Origin: Nocardioides luteus
GTDB taxonomy: Bacteria; Actinomycetota; Actinomycetes; Propionibacteriales; Nocardioidaceae
DNA: 64,000 nucleotides
NCBI RefSeq assembly: GCF_000960475.2
Contig: NZ_JZDQ02000008.1
Location: forward strand, 115,715-179,714
Direction of reading: 5' to 3'
The notes under the pieces are model-generated. The model was not told the origin of the DNA. It did no database searches and saw only the letters and a list, made by a program, of their open reading frames with translations. Below, piece by piece: positions 51,686-60,388 of the stretch (the stretch's first letter is position 1; each line of letters begins with the position of its first letter). The translations under genes and the position numbers were made by a program.

Positions 51686-52824
51686 TGCCCACCGCGAAGC
51701 AGGACGCCGCCGCCACCGTCAGCAGCGACGCCGAGCGCCTCATCCGGCTCTCCGAGCAGCTCCACGCCCACCCCGAGATCGGCTGGCAGGAGCACAACTC
51801 CTCCCGCTGGGTCGCGGAGTCGCTCGAGGAGGCCGGGTTCACCGTGACCCCGGCCTACCTCGGCCTGGAGACCGCGTTCCTGGCCACCTTCGGCAGCGGC
51901 CCGTTCCGGCTCGGTCTCTGCGCCGAGTACGACGCGCTCCCCGGTCTCGGCCACGCCTGCGGCCACAACCTGATCTCCGCGATCACCGTCGGCGCCGCCC
52001 GCGCGCTCGCGCCGCTCGCCGACGCGGCCGGCCTGACCATCGAGGTCTACGGCACCCCCGCAGAAGAGGGCGGCGGTGGCAAGATCGAGCTGCTCGAGCG
52101 CGGCGCGTTCGCCGGTCTCGACCTGGCCATGATGGCCCACCCCGCGCCCGTCGACGTGGCCGAGGCGGAGCCCTTCGCGGTCTCGCACTCGCACGTCGAA
52201 TATCAGGGCAAGGCCGCCCACGCCGCCGCCTATCCCGAGCAGGGCGTCAACGCCGCCGACGCCTTCACCATCGCCCAGGTCGCGATCGGCCTGCTCCGCC
52301 AGCAGCTCCCGCCGACGGTCCGGGTGCACGGCGTGATGACCAACGGGGGAGAGGCGCCCAACGCGATCCCGGCACGCACCGAGGGCCGCTGGTACGTCCG
52401 CGCCGAGAGCCTCGCCCAGCTCGCCGAGACCGAGGAGAAGGTCTGGCGCTGCTTCGAGGCCGGCGCCCTCGCCACCGGTGCGACGCTCACCGTCGAGCCG
52501 GAGAGCAAGCCGTACGCCGAGTTCCGCCCCTTCGCGCCCGCGCTGGCGGCGTACCGGCGCAATGCCGAGGAGATCGGCCGGGTCTTCGACCCGGGCACGC
52601 CGGCACGCCGGATGAACCGGGCCTCCACCGACATGGGGAACGTCTCCCAGGTCGTCCCGGCGATCCACCCCTATGTCGGCATCAACTCCGGCACCGCCCT
52701 CAACCACCAGCCCGAGTTCGCCGCGCACTGCGTCGGCGGGGACGCCGAGAAGGCGCTCCTCGACGCCGCCACCGCGCTGGCCTGGACCGCGCTCGACGTC
52801 GCCGAGGAGGCGACCACCCGATGA
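51685..52824 (+). CDS. M20-family amidohydrolase
   Basis: 379 residues. Peptidase M20 / AbgB-HipO-like motifs: LCAEYDALPGLGHACGHNL (zinc-binding His and Asp), YGTPAEEGGGGKIEL with the catalytic Glu pair, and AMMAHP. It should cleave an N-acyl or N-formyl bond from an amino acid. Coupled on both sides (TGATG and ATGA) to DUF1028 and an aspartase-like gene, which would fit hydrolysis of an N-substituted aspartate; this substrate is inferred, not shown. Confidence 0.87.
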   Translation: MPTAKQDAAATVSSDAERLIRLSEQLHAHPEIGWQEHNSSRWVAESLEEAGFTVTPAYLGLETAFLATFGSGPFRLGLCAEYDALPGLGHACGHNLISAITVGAARALAPLADAAGLTIEVYGTPAEEGGGGKIELLERGAFAGLDLAMMAHPAPVDVAEAEPFAVSHSHVEYQGKAAHAAAYPEQGVNAADAFTIAQVAIGLLRQQLPPTVRVHGVMTNGGEAPNAIPARTEGRWYVRAESLAQLAETEEKVWRCFEAGALATGATLTVEPESKPYAEFRPFAPALAAYRRNAEEIGRVFDPGTPARRMNRASTDMGNVSQVVPAIHPYVGINSGTALNHQPEFAAHCVGGDAEKALLDAATALAWTALDVAEEATTR

Positions 52825-54269
52825 CCGCGATCGACGCCCCGGCCACCCGCGTCGAGCACGACTCGCTCGGTGCGTTCGAGGTGCCGGCCACCGCCTACTG
52901 GGGAGTCCACACCGCCCGGGCGATGCGGAACTTCCCGGTCAGCGGCACGACCGTCGGCAGCCACCGCTCGCTCGTCGCCGCCCTCGGCGCGGTCAAGCTC
53001 GCCGCGGCGCACGCCAACCACGAGCTCGGCCTCCTCGACGACCGCCGCCACGCCGCCATCGCGGCCGCCGCGCAGGACGTCCGCGACGGAGCGCTCGACG
53101 ACCAGTTCGTCGTCGACGTGATCCAGGGCGGTGCCGGCACCTCGACCAACATGAACGCCAACGAGGTCGTCGCCAACCGGGCCCTGGAGATCCTCGGCCT
53201 GCCGTTCGGCAGCTACGACGAGATCCACCCGCTCGACCACGTCAACCGCTGCCAGTCCACCAACGACGTCTACCCGACCGCCGTACGCCTCGCGCTCGTC
53301 GGCGCGATCGACCGTCTGGCCGAGTCGACCGAGGCCCTCGCCGACTCCTTCGCCCGCAAGGCGACCGAGTTCCGCGCCGTCCCCAAGATCGGACGTACGC
53401 AGCTCCAGGACGCCGTCCCGATGACGGTCGGCCAGGAGCTCGGTGCCTTCGCCACCACGCTGCGCGAGGAGCTGGCCCGGCTGGCCGACTCGCGGGTGCT
53501 GCTGTGCGAGATCAACCTCGGCGCGACCGCGATCGGCACCGGGATCACCGCACATCCCGACTATCCGCGGCTCGCCGTCCAGCACCTCGCCGAGATCACC
53601 GGGCTGCCGGTCGTCGGCGCCGGCGACCTCGTCGAGGCGACCAGCGACACCGGCGCATTCGTGCAGGTCTCCAGCGTGCTGAAGCGGATCGTCGTCAAGG
53701 CCTCCAAGATCTGCAACGACCTGCGGCTGCTCAGCTCGGGTCCGCAGGCCGGTCTGGGCGAGCTCCGGCTCCCCGCCCGCCAGGCCGGGTCGAGCATCAT
53801 GCCCGGCAAGGTCAACCCGGTCATCCCGGAGATGGTCAACCAGGTCGCGTTCTGGGTGGTCGGCAACGACGTCACCGTCACGATGGCGGCCGAGGGCGGC
53901 CAGCTCCAGCTCAACGCGTTCGAGCCGGTGATGGCCCACGGGCTGCTCCAGGGCTTCACTTGGACCGCCGCGGCCTTCGACTCGCTGCGGGAGCTGTGCG
54001 TCGACGGGATCACCGTCGACGCCGCGAAGCTCGCCGCGGCGGCCGCCACCAACGCCGGCCTGGCCACCGCGCTGACCCCGCTGCTCGGCTACGCGAGGTC
54101 CGCGGAGATCGCCAAGGCGGCGCTCGCCGGCGCGGGAGCGGTGCGCGACCTCGCGCTCGCCGCCGGAGGCCTCGACCCGGCCGTCCTTGACGCGCTGCTG
54201 CGCCCCGAGACGCTCGCCAACCTCGACGCGACCGGCGTGGACGGCGCGATCGGGGCGAACCGGGAGTGA
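52821..54269 (+). CDS. aspartate ammonia-lyase-like enzyme
   Basis: 482 residues of the aspartase/fumarase superfamily. RVEHDSLGAFEVPATAYWG, GGAGTSTNMNANEV, QSTNDVYPTAVRL and the signature loop GSSIMPGKVNP with the catalytic serine are visible, in the spacing of class II fumarase/aspartase. The opening and context favour aspartase (L-aspartate to fumarate and ammonia) over fumarase. It would finish a pathway that delivers aspartate. Start overlaps the amidohydrolase stop by ATGA. Confidence 0.87.
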   Translation: MTAIDAPATRVEHDSLGAFEVPATAYWGVHTARAMRNFPVSGTTVGSHRSLVAALGAVKLAAAHANHELGLLDDRRHAAIAAAAQDVRDGALDDQFVVDVIQGGAGTSTNMNANEVVANRALEILGLPFGSYDEIHPLDHVNRCQSTNDVYPTAVRLALVGAIDRLAESTEALADSFARKATEFRAVPKIGRTQLQDAVPMTVGQELGAFATTLREELARLADSRVLLCEINLGATAIGTGITAHPDYPRLAVQHLAEITGLPVVGAGDLVEATSDTGAFVQVSSVLKRIVVKASKICNDLRLLSSGPQAGLGELRLPARQAGSSIMPGKVNPVIPEMVNQVAFWVVGNDVTVTMAAEGGQLQLNAFEPVMAHGLLQGFTWTAAAFDSLRELCVDGITVDAAKLAAAAATNAGLATALTPLLGYARSAEIAKAALAGAGAVRDLALAAGGLDPAVLDALLRPETLANLDATGVDGAIGANRE

Positions 54270-54289
54270 GTTCCGGCAGGATGGCCCGT

Positions 54290-55207
54290 ATGGCCGAGCC
54301 GTCCTTCACCCTGACCCAGCTGCGCTACTTCGCCGCGGCTGCGGAGCTGGGCTCCATGACCGCCGCGTCGCGGCAGCTCGTGGTCTCGCAGTCGGCCGTC
54401 TCGACGGCCGTCGCGCAGCTGGAGAAGGAGCTGGGTGTCCAGCTCCTTCTCCGCCACCACGCACGCGGCCTGACCCTGACGGCGGCCGGCGAGGAGTTCT
54501 ACCGCGAGCTGCGCAGCTATCTCGTGCACACCAGCGAGCTGGTCGAGGTCGCCCGCTCCGCAGGACAGGCGCTCGTCGGCGACCTCACCATCGGCTGCTT
54601 CACCACCCTGGGCCCGTTCGAGCTGCCGCGGCTGCTGGCCGCCAGCGAGCAGGACAACCCCGGCATCCACGTCTCCGTGGTCGAGGACGAGCACGCCGCG
54701 CTGAAGCACGCGCTGCGCTCGGGCCGCTGCGAGCTGGCGCTGATGTACGGCTACGACCTCGACGACGACATCGACCACGTCCGGGTCGGCCTCGCGGCGC
54801 CGTACGTCCTCGTCGGCAAGGGCCACCGGCTGGCCCGCCGCAAGAAGGTCGCCCTCGCCGAGCTGGAGGAGGAGCCGATGGTGCTCCTCGACCTGCCGCA
54901 CAGCGGCCAGTACTTCGAGCGCCTCGTCGAGTCGGCCGGCTTCCGCCCGCAGATCCGCCACCGCAGCGCCGGCTTCGAGACCGTCCGGGCGATGGTCGCG
55001 AACGGCCAGGGGTGGTCGGTGCTCAACCAGCGCCCCGCCAGCCACACGACGTACGACGGTGCGGAGATCGTCACCCTGGAGATCAGTGACCCGGTCGAGC
55101 CTCTCGAGGTCGTGCTGGCCTCGATGAAGGGCGTGCGCCTCACCGCCCGCGCCCAGGCGTTCGTCCGCTCCTCCGGCCGGGCAGCGCGACGGCGGGAAGG
55201 CCGCTGA
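54290..55207 (+). CDS. LysR-family regulator
   Basis: 305 residues from ATG 54290; a GTG at 54266 that overlaps the aspartase stop is an alternative. LysR helix-turn-helix: TLTQLRYFAAAAELGSMTAASRQLVVSQSAVSTAVAQLEKELGVQL. The C-terminal periplasmic-binding-like effector domain follows. As the last gene of the RidA-aspartase operon it probably controls it. It is convergent with the NCS1 permease gene 31 bp on. Confidence 0.9.
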   Translation: MAEPSFTLTQLRYFAAAAELGSMTAASRQLVVSQSAVSTAVAQLEKELGVQLLLRHHARGLTLTAAGEEFYRELRSYLVHTSELVEVARSAGQALVGDLTIGCFTTLGPFELPRLLAASEQDNPGIHVSVVEDEHAALKHALRSGRCELALMYGYDLDDDIDHVRVGLAAPYVLVGKGHRLARRKKVALAELEEEPMVLLDLPHSGQYFERLVESAGFRPQIRHRSAGFETVRAMVANGQGWSVLNQRPASHTTYDGAEIVTLEISDPVEPLEVVLASMKGVRLTARAQAFVRSSGRAARRREGR

Positions 55208-55238
55208 CGCGACCTCCCCGCCGAACGGGCCGGGTGGT

Positions 55239-56621
55239 TCAGGCGACCGCCAGCTCGCTCGGGGCGAGCTTGCGGCCACGCGCGAGCAGGTAGTAGATCG
55301 GAGCGGTGGCGACCAGGCCGATGATCCAGCTCAGGTCGGCGCCGTCGAGCCTGTCCGCGACCGGTCCGGTGTAGAGCGGGGTGGCCATGAACGGGATCTG
55401 GACGATGATGCCGATGACGTAGGCGAGGATCGCCTGGCCGTTGAAGCGGCCGTAGATGCCACCGTCGGCCGCGAAGATCGAGTCGAGGTCGTAGTTGCCG
55501 CGGTGGATCAGGTAGAAGTCGATCAGGTTGATCGCGGTCCACGGCACCAGCACGACGAGCAGCGCGAGCACGATGTCGACGAAATGCGAGATGAAGTTGC
55601 CCGAGACCCCGATGGCGAAGTACGTCGAGGCGGCCATCACGAGCAGCGACAGCACCACGCGGCTGCGGGCGGTCGGGATCCAGGTGGCGACGAAGGTCTG
55701 CACGCAGGTGATGATCGAGAGCACGGTGCCGTAGAGGTTGAGCGCGTTGTGGCTGATCACCGAGAGGAGGAACAGCACCAGCAGCGGGGTGCCGAAGGCG
55801 CCGGTGGTGTCGCGGACGCCGGTCATGACCTCGATGCCCGGCTTCATCGCCAGCGCGACGATCGCACCGAAGGTGAACGGCAGGATCGAACCGAGGGTGC
55901 AGCCGAGGTAGGTGGCGTTGAAGGTCGCCCGCACCCCGACGCCGGCCGGCAGGTAGCGCGAGTAGTCTGAGACGTACGGGGCGAAGGCGATCTGCCACAG
56001 GGCACCCAGCGAGACGGTGGCGAGGAAGCCGGCGGTGCTGTAGCCGCCCTGCGTCCAGAAGCCGGCAGGCAGGCCGGAGACGAAGATGGCGACGGTGCCG
56101 AGCACGATGCCGATGCCGAGGACCCACGTGGCGACCTTGTTGAGCGAGTGGATCACCTTGTAGCCGATCACCGCGATCAGCCCCGAGCCGAGCGCGCCGA
56201 GGACGATGCCCGCCTCGACCGGGATCGGGTCGGCGATGCCGTGCAGCGACTGGCCGGCCAGGACGATGTTGGAGGCGAAGAACGCCAGGTACATCACGGC
56301 CGCGATCACCACGACGATCAGTGCGCCGAAGGAGCCGAACTGGCCGCGGCTCTGGATCATCTGCGGGATGCCCATCTGCGGGCCCTGGGCCGAGTGCAGC
56401 GCCATGAAGACGCCACCGACGAGGTGGCCGACGACGATGGCGACGACGCACCAGAAGAGGTCGAGACCGAAGACGGTGACGCCGGCGGCACCGGTGACGA
56501 CGGGCAGGGGAGCGATGTTCGTCCCGAACCACAGGGTGAAGAGGTCGCGCACCTTGCCATGGCGGTCCTCGGGTGGGACGTAGCCGATGGTGTGCTTCTC
56601 GACGACTGGCTGGTCTGGCAT
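55239..56621 (-). CDS. NCS1-family permease (purine/cytosine/hydantoin type)
   Basis: 460 residues, about twelve helices. The beginning IGYVPPEDRHGKVRDLFTLWFGTNIAPLPVVTGA is the classical NCS1 N-terminus, with GPQMGIPQMIQSRGQFG on the cytoplasmic loop after helix 2-3. NCS1 carriers import purines, pyrimidines, allantoin or hydantoins with Na+ or H+. An imidazole-type acid is conceivable here because of the adjacent operon. The promoter lies in the 178-bp region shared with the iron operon. Confidence 0.88.
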   Translation of the reverse strand: MPDQPVVEKHTIGYVPPEDRHGKVRDLFTLWFGTNIAPLPVVTGAAGVTVFGLDLFWCVVAIVVGHLVGGVFMALHSAQGPQMGIPQMIQSRGQFGSFGALIVVVIAAVMYLAFFASNIVLAGQSLHGIADPIPVEAGIVLGALGSGLIAVIGYKVIHSLNKVATWVLGIGIVLGTVAIFVSGLPAGFWTQGGYSTAGFLATVSLGALWQIAFAPYVSDYSRYLPAGVGVRATFNATYLGCTLGSILPFTFGAIVALAMKPGIEVMTGVRDTTGAFGTPLLVLFLLSVISHNALNLYGTVLSIITCVQTFVATWIPTARSRVVLSLLVMAASTYFAIGVSGNFISHFVDIVLALLVVLVPWTAINLIDFYLIHRGNYDLDSIFAADGGIYGRFNGQAILAYVIGIIVQIPFMATPLYTGPVADRLDGADLSWIIGLVATAPIYYLLARGRKLAPSELAVA

Positions 56622-56703
56622 GGTTCATTCTCCAAAGGTGTGAGGCGCCCCACCATGGTCGTGACCGTGAGGTTCCTCTGGCAAACGAATCCTTTTGGCG
56701 TAA

Positions 56704-56724
56704 TGCATCGGCAGAACCGATGCA
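56704..56724. promoter_or_regulatory. 21-bp palindromic operator upstream of NCS1 gene
   Basis: TGCATCGG (56704-56711) and CCGATGCA (56717-56724) are perfect arms around CAGAA. It lies 83 bp before the NCS1 start and upstream of the iron boxes, so it more likely serves the permease. The regulator is unknown. Confidence 0.55.
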
Positions 56725-56753
56725 CGCCCGTGCTCGGGCCGTTGTTCGCGTTC

Positions 56754-56787
56754 TTAGGTAAACCTTTCTAAGGTTTGGTTTGCCTTA
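56754..56787. promoter_or_regulatory. two overlapping IdeR/DtxR iron boxes
   Basis: TTAGGTAAACCTTTCTAAG (56754-56772) matches the DtxR/IdeR 19-mer (TTAGGTTAGCCTAACCTAA) at about 12 of 19 positions, including TTAGGT and CCT. A second 19-mer, TAAGG-N9-CCTTA (56769-56787), overlaps it by four bases. Both precede the iron transporter operon by under 50 bp, the usual place for iron-dependent repression. Confidence 0.75.
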
Positions 56788-56799
56788 CTCGTCGAAAGG

Positions 56800-57810
56800 A
56801 TGGCTGTGAAGCCTCTCTCTGCTGTCGTGGTCTCGGTCGGTGTCGCCCTCCTCGGGACGACGCTGACCTCCTGCTCCTCCGGCGACGCGCTCGTCGTCTA
56901 CAACGCCCAGCACGAGCAGCTGATGGAGGAGCTGGTGCCGGCGTTCGAGAAGGAGACCGGGATCGACGTCGAGCTGCGCAACGGGTCCGACCTCGAGCTC
57001 GCCGCCCAGCTGGTCGCGGAGGGCAAGAAGTCACCGGCCGACGTCTTCCTCACCGAGAACTCGCCGGCGATGGCCGCGGTCGAGCGTGAGGGCCTGCTGG
57101 CCACGCTGCCGGACGACGTGACCGCGCCGATCCCGGAGCAGTACCGGCCGGCGAGCAACGCCTGGACCGGCTTCGTGGCCCGCTCCACCGTGCTGGTCTA
57201 CAACACCGACGAGATCACCGAGGCCGAGCTGCCCGCCTCGCTGCTCGACCTGGCGAAGCCGGAGTGGAAGGGCAAAATCTCCTTCTCGCCGACCGGCGCC
57301 GACTTCCAGGCGATCGTCGCCGGCGTCCTGGCCACCGAGGGCGAGGCGGCCACGAAGACGTGGCTGGAGGGGCTCAAGGCCAACGGCACCGTCTACGACG
57401 GCAACAACGTCGTGCTCGAGTCGGTCAACGCCGGCAAGGTGCCGGTCGGTGTCATCTACCACTACTACTGGTATCGCGACCAGGCCGAGTCCGGTGACGT
57501 CAGCGACCACTCGAAGCTCCACTTCTTCGGCAACCAGGACCCCGGCGCCTTCGTCAGCGTCTCCGGCGCGGGTGTGCTGGCCTCGGCCGAGCACAAGACC
57601 GACGCCGAGAAGTTCGTCGGCTACCTCACCGGCAAGACCGGCCAGCAGGGGCTGGCGGACAGCTACGCGCTGGAGTACCCGCTCAACCCTGACGTGCAGC
57701 TCGACCCGCCGGTCAAGCCGTTCGCCGAGCTCGACCCGCCTGCCGTCGCGGTCTCCGACCTCGACAGCGACGCGGTGGTCGACCTCATGACGGAAGTCGG
57801 CTTCCTCTGA
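56800..57810 (+). CDS. iron ABC transporter substrate-binding lipoprotein
   Basis: 336 residues. The signal sequence ends in LTSC, a lipobox, anchoring the protein outside the membrane. The mature part matches the FbpA/FutA type: ALVVYNAQHEQLMEELVPAFEKETGIDVELRNG, FLTENSPAMAAVEREG, and IYHYYWYRDQ, where the twin Tyr residues are the Fe3+ ligands. ATG 56800 overlaps its ribosome site (AAAGGA), so GTG 56806 with a five-base spacer may be the real start. First gene of the iron-box-controlled operon. Confidence 0.92.
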   Translation: MAVKPLSAVVVSVGVALLGTTLTSCSSGDALVVYNAQHEQLMEELVPAFEKETGIDVELRNGSDLELAAQLVAEGKKSPADVFLTENSPAMAAVEREGLLATLPDDVTAPIPEQYRPASNAWTGFVARSTVLVYNTDEITEAELPASLLDLAKPEWKGKISFSPTGADFQAIVAGVLATEGEAATKTWLEGLKANGTVYDGNNVVLESVNAGKVPVGVIYHYYWYRDQAESGDVSDHSKLHFFGNQDPGAFVSVSGAGVLASAEHKTDAEKFVGYLTGKTGQQGLADSYALEYPLNPDVQLDPPVKPFAELDPPAVAVSDLDSDAVVDLMTEVGFL

Positions 57811-57815
57811 GCAGC

Positions 57816-59357
57816 GTGCATCTCGGCACGTTTCCGGTCGCCCCCTCCGGGAGGTGGCTGATGCCGGCGCTGGCCGGCGCCATCGCTGCCGCCTGCCTGC
57901 TGCCGGTGGCGTACGTCCTGTGGTCGACTGCCTCGCTGGGGCCGGCCGAGGCCTACGACTTCCTGGTCCGCCCGCGGATCGGCGAGCTGCTGTGGAACAC
58001 CGGCCGGCTGCTGGTCGGCGGGGTCGGGCTCTCGGTGGTGTTCGGGGTCTCCGGCGCCTGGCTCGTCGAGCGGACCTCGCTGCCGCTCGCCGGCTGGTGG
58101 CACGGGGCGCTGTGCGCGCCGCTGGCCATCCCGGCCTTCGTCAACGGCTACGCCTGGGTCGCGACGACCCACGCGGTCCAGTCCTACCTCGGGGCCGTCC
58201 TGGTCGTCTCGCTCTCCTACTATCCGCTGGTCTACCTGCCCGCGGTGGCGGCGCTGCGCCGCCTCGACCCGTCGCTGGAGGAGGTGGCGGCGTCGCTCGG
58301 GAAGCGGCCGCGGGAGGTGTTCCTCCGCGTGGTGCTGCCCACCGTCGCGCCGGCGGTGCTCGGTGGTGCGCTGCTGGTCGGCCTGCACCTGCTGGCCGAG
58401 TACGGCGCCCTCCAGCTGCTCAACTATCCGACCCTGACGACCGCGATCCTGCAGCAGTACGGCGCCGCCTTCAACGGTCCGGCCGCCACCCTGCTGGCCG
58501 GGGTGCTGCTGGTCGCCTGCCTCGGCCTGCTGGCCCTGGAGATGCTGGCCAGGGGGCCGGCCCGGCGCGCCCGCGTCGGCAGCGGCACCGCCCGCCCGGC
58601 GACCCGGCTGCGACTGGGACGGGTGACCGTGCCGGTCGTCGTCGCGCTCGCGGCCTTCGTCGCGCTGGCCGTCGGTCTGCCCGCGGCGAGCCTGGTGCGC
58701 TGGCTGGTCCGGGGTGCCTCGGCCGAGCTCGACCTGGCCAGTCTGCTGCCGGCCGCCGGCACCAGCGTCGCGCTGGCCGCGGTCGCCGGTGTCGTCGCGA
58801 CCGCCGCCGCTCTTCCGGTCGTCTGGGAGGCCGTACGCCGCCGGAACCGCTGGTCTCTGGGCGTCGAGCGGATCGCGTACGTCACCAGCGCGCTGCCCGG
58901 CGTGGTCGTGGCCCTCGCCCTGGTCACCGTCGCCATCGGCTGGCTGCCGTGGCTCTACCAGACGCTGCCGCTGCTCGTGGTGGCGTACGTCATCCTGTTC
59001 CTGCCACGCGCGCTCGTCGCCGTGCGCGCGGTGCTGGAGCTGGTGCCGCCGCGGCTGGAGGAGGTCGCGCTCAGCCTGGGGCTGAGCCGGGCCGGGGCGA
59101 TGCGGCGGGTGACCCTGCCGCTGCTGCTGCCCGGGCTGGCGACGGCGACCGCGATGGTCGCGCTCGCGGTCTCCACGGAGCTGACCGCGACCCTGCTGCT
59201 GGCCCCGATCGGGACCACGACACTGGCCACCGAGTTCTGGAGCGAGGCGTCCTCGGTCGCCTACGGCGCCGCGGCGCCCTACGCGCTGGCGCTGGTGCTG
59301 CTCGCGATGCCGGCGACGATCCTGCTGGGTCGCTCGTCGAGAGGAGAGGCACGATGA
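57816..59357 (+). CDS. Fe3+ ABC transporter permease (FbpB-like)
   Basis: 513 residues from GTG 57816, five bases after the previous stop. Two homologous halves with about twelve helices, each with a binding-protein-dependent transport EAA motif: LEEVAASLGKRPREVFLRVVLPTVAPAV and LEEVALSLGLSRAGAMRRVTLPLLLPGL. This duplicated layout is typical of FbpB/CysT-like permeases. Its stop overlaps the ATPase start (ATGA). Confidence 0.92.
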   Translation: MHLGTFPVAPSGRWLMPALAGAIAAACLLPVAYVLWSTASLGPAEAYDFLVRPRIGELLWNTGRLLVGGVGLSVVFGVSGAWLVERTSLPLAGWWHGALCAPLAIPAFVNGYAWVATTHAVQSYLGAVLVVSLSYYPLVYLPAVAALRRLDPSLEEVAASLGKRPREVFLRVVLPTVAPAVLGGALLVGLHLLAEYGALQLLNYPTLTTAILQQYGAAFNGPAATLLAGVLLVACLGLLALEMLARGPARRARVGSGTARPATRLRLGRVTVPVVVALAAFVALAVGLPAASLVRWLVRGASAELDLASLLPAAGTSVALAAVAGVVATAAALPVVWEAVRRRNRWSLGVERIAYVTSALPGVVVALALVTVAIGWLPWLYQTLPLLVVAYVILFLPRALVAVRAVLELVPPRLEEVALSLGLSRAGAMRRVTLPLLLPGLATATAMVALAVSTELTATLLLAPIGTTTLATEFWSEASSVAYGAAAPYALALVLLAMPATILLGRSSRGEAR

Positions 59358-60388
59358 CGACAGCGTTGCAGGTGAGCGGGCTCCGTGCCGGACACGGGGG
59401 CCGGCAGGTCCTGGACGGGCTCGACCTGACGGTCGAGGGCGGGGTGACCGCCGTGCTCGGGGCCTCGGGCTGCGGCAAGACGACGCTGCTGCGGTGCGTG
59501 GCCGGGTTCATCACCCCGAGCGCCGGGGAGATCCGGATCGGCGGACGCTCCGTGGCCGGGCTGGCGCCACGTCGGCGCGGGGTCGGGTACGTCCCGCAGG
59601 AGGGCGCGCTCTTCCCGCACCTCGACGTCGGCGGCAACATCGCCTTCGGGCTCGGCAGCTCGGTGTCCCGGGCGGAGCGGCAGGCTCGGGTGGCCGAGCT
59701 GCTGAGGCTGCTCGAGCTGCCCGCCGAGCTCGCCGAGCGGCATCCCCACGAGCTCTCCGGCGGCCAGCAGCAGCGGGTCGCGGTGGCTCGCGCGCTCGCG
59801 CCCCGGCCCCGCCTGGTGCTCCTCGACGAGCCCTTCTCCTCACTGGACGCGGGGCTGCGGGAGGAGTCCGGTCGCGCGGTCGTGCGGGCGCTGCGTACCG
59901 CCGGCGCGGCAGCGCTGCTGGTCACCCACGACCAGGGCGAGGCGCTCTCGCTGGCCGACCAGGTGGCCGTGATGGCCTCGGGGCGGTTCCTGCAGGTCGG
60001 CTCCTCGGCCGAGGTCTACCTGACCCCGGAGCACCCCGCAGTCGCCGCCTTCCTCGGCTCGGCCACGCTGCTCTCCGGTGAGGTCGTCGACGGCCGGGTC
60101 GAGTCACCGCTGGGGGAGGTCGCGCTCCTCACGGCGCAGCCCGCCGGGCCGGTGACGCTGGTCGTCCGGGCGGAGCAGGTGCAGGTCTCGGCCGATGCCA
60201 CCTCCGGCACCAAGGGCGTCGTCGAGGAGGTCTCCTTCTTCGGCCACGACGCCACCATCCGGGTGCGGGTGAGCGATGACGTACGCGTGACCGCCCGAGT
60301 CCCGGGGACCGGCATCCCCGACATCGGCGCCACCGTCGCCCTGGAGGTCGTCGGGCCGCTGGTCGGCTATGCCGGGGACGGTCGATGA
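59354..60388 (+). CDS. Fe3+ ABC transporter ATPase (FbpC-like)
   Basis: 344 residues. Walker A GASGCGKTT, Q-loop region YVPQEGALFPHLDV, signature LSGGQQQRVAVARAL, Walker B LVLLDEPFSSLD and switch VTHDQGEAL are intact; a TOBE-like regulatory domain occupies the last 100 residues. The phrase ALFPHLDVGGNIAFGL is common in FbpC. Stop overlaps the adenylation-domain gene by ATGA, so the next gene is translated with the transporter. Confidence 0.93.
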   Translation: MTTALQVSGLRAGHGGRQVLDGLDLTVEGGVTAVLGASGCGKTTLLRCVAGFITPSAGEIRIGGRSVAGLAPRRRGVGYVPQEGALFPHLDVGGNIAFGLGSSVSRAERQARVAELLRLLELPAELAERHPHELSGGQQQRVAVARALAPRPRLVLLDEPFSSLDAGLREESGRAVVRALRTAGAAALLVTHDQGEALSLADQVAVMASGRFLQVGSSAEVYLTPEHPAVAAFLGSATLLSGEVVDGRVESPLGEVALLTAQPAGPVTLVVRAEQVQVSADATSGTKGVVEEVSFFGHDATIRVRVSDDVRVTARVPGTGIPDIGATVALEVVGPLVGYAGDGR

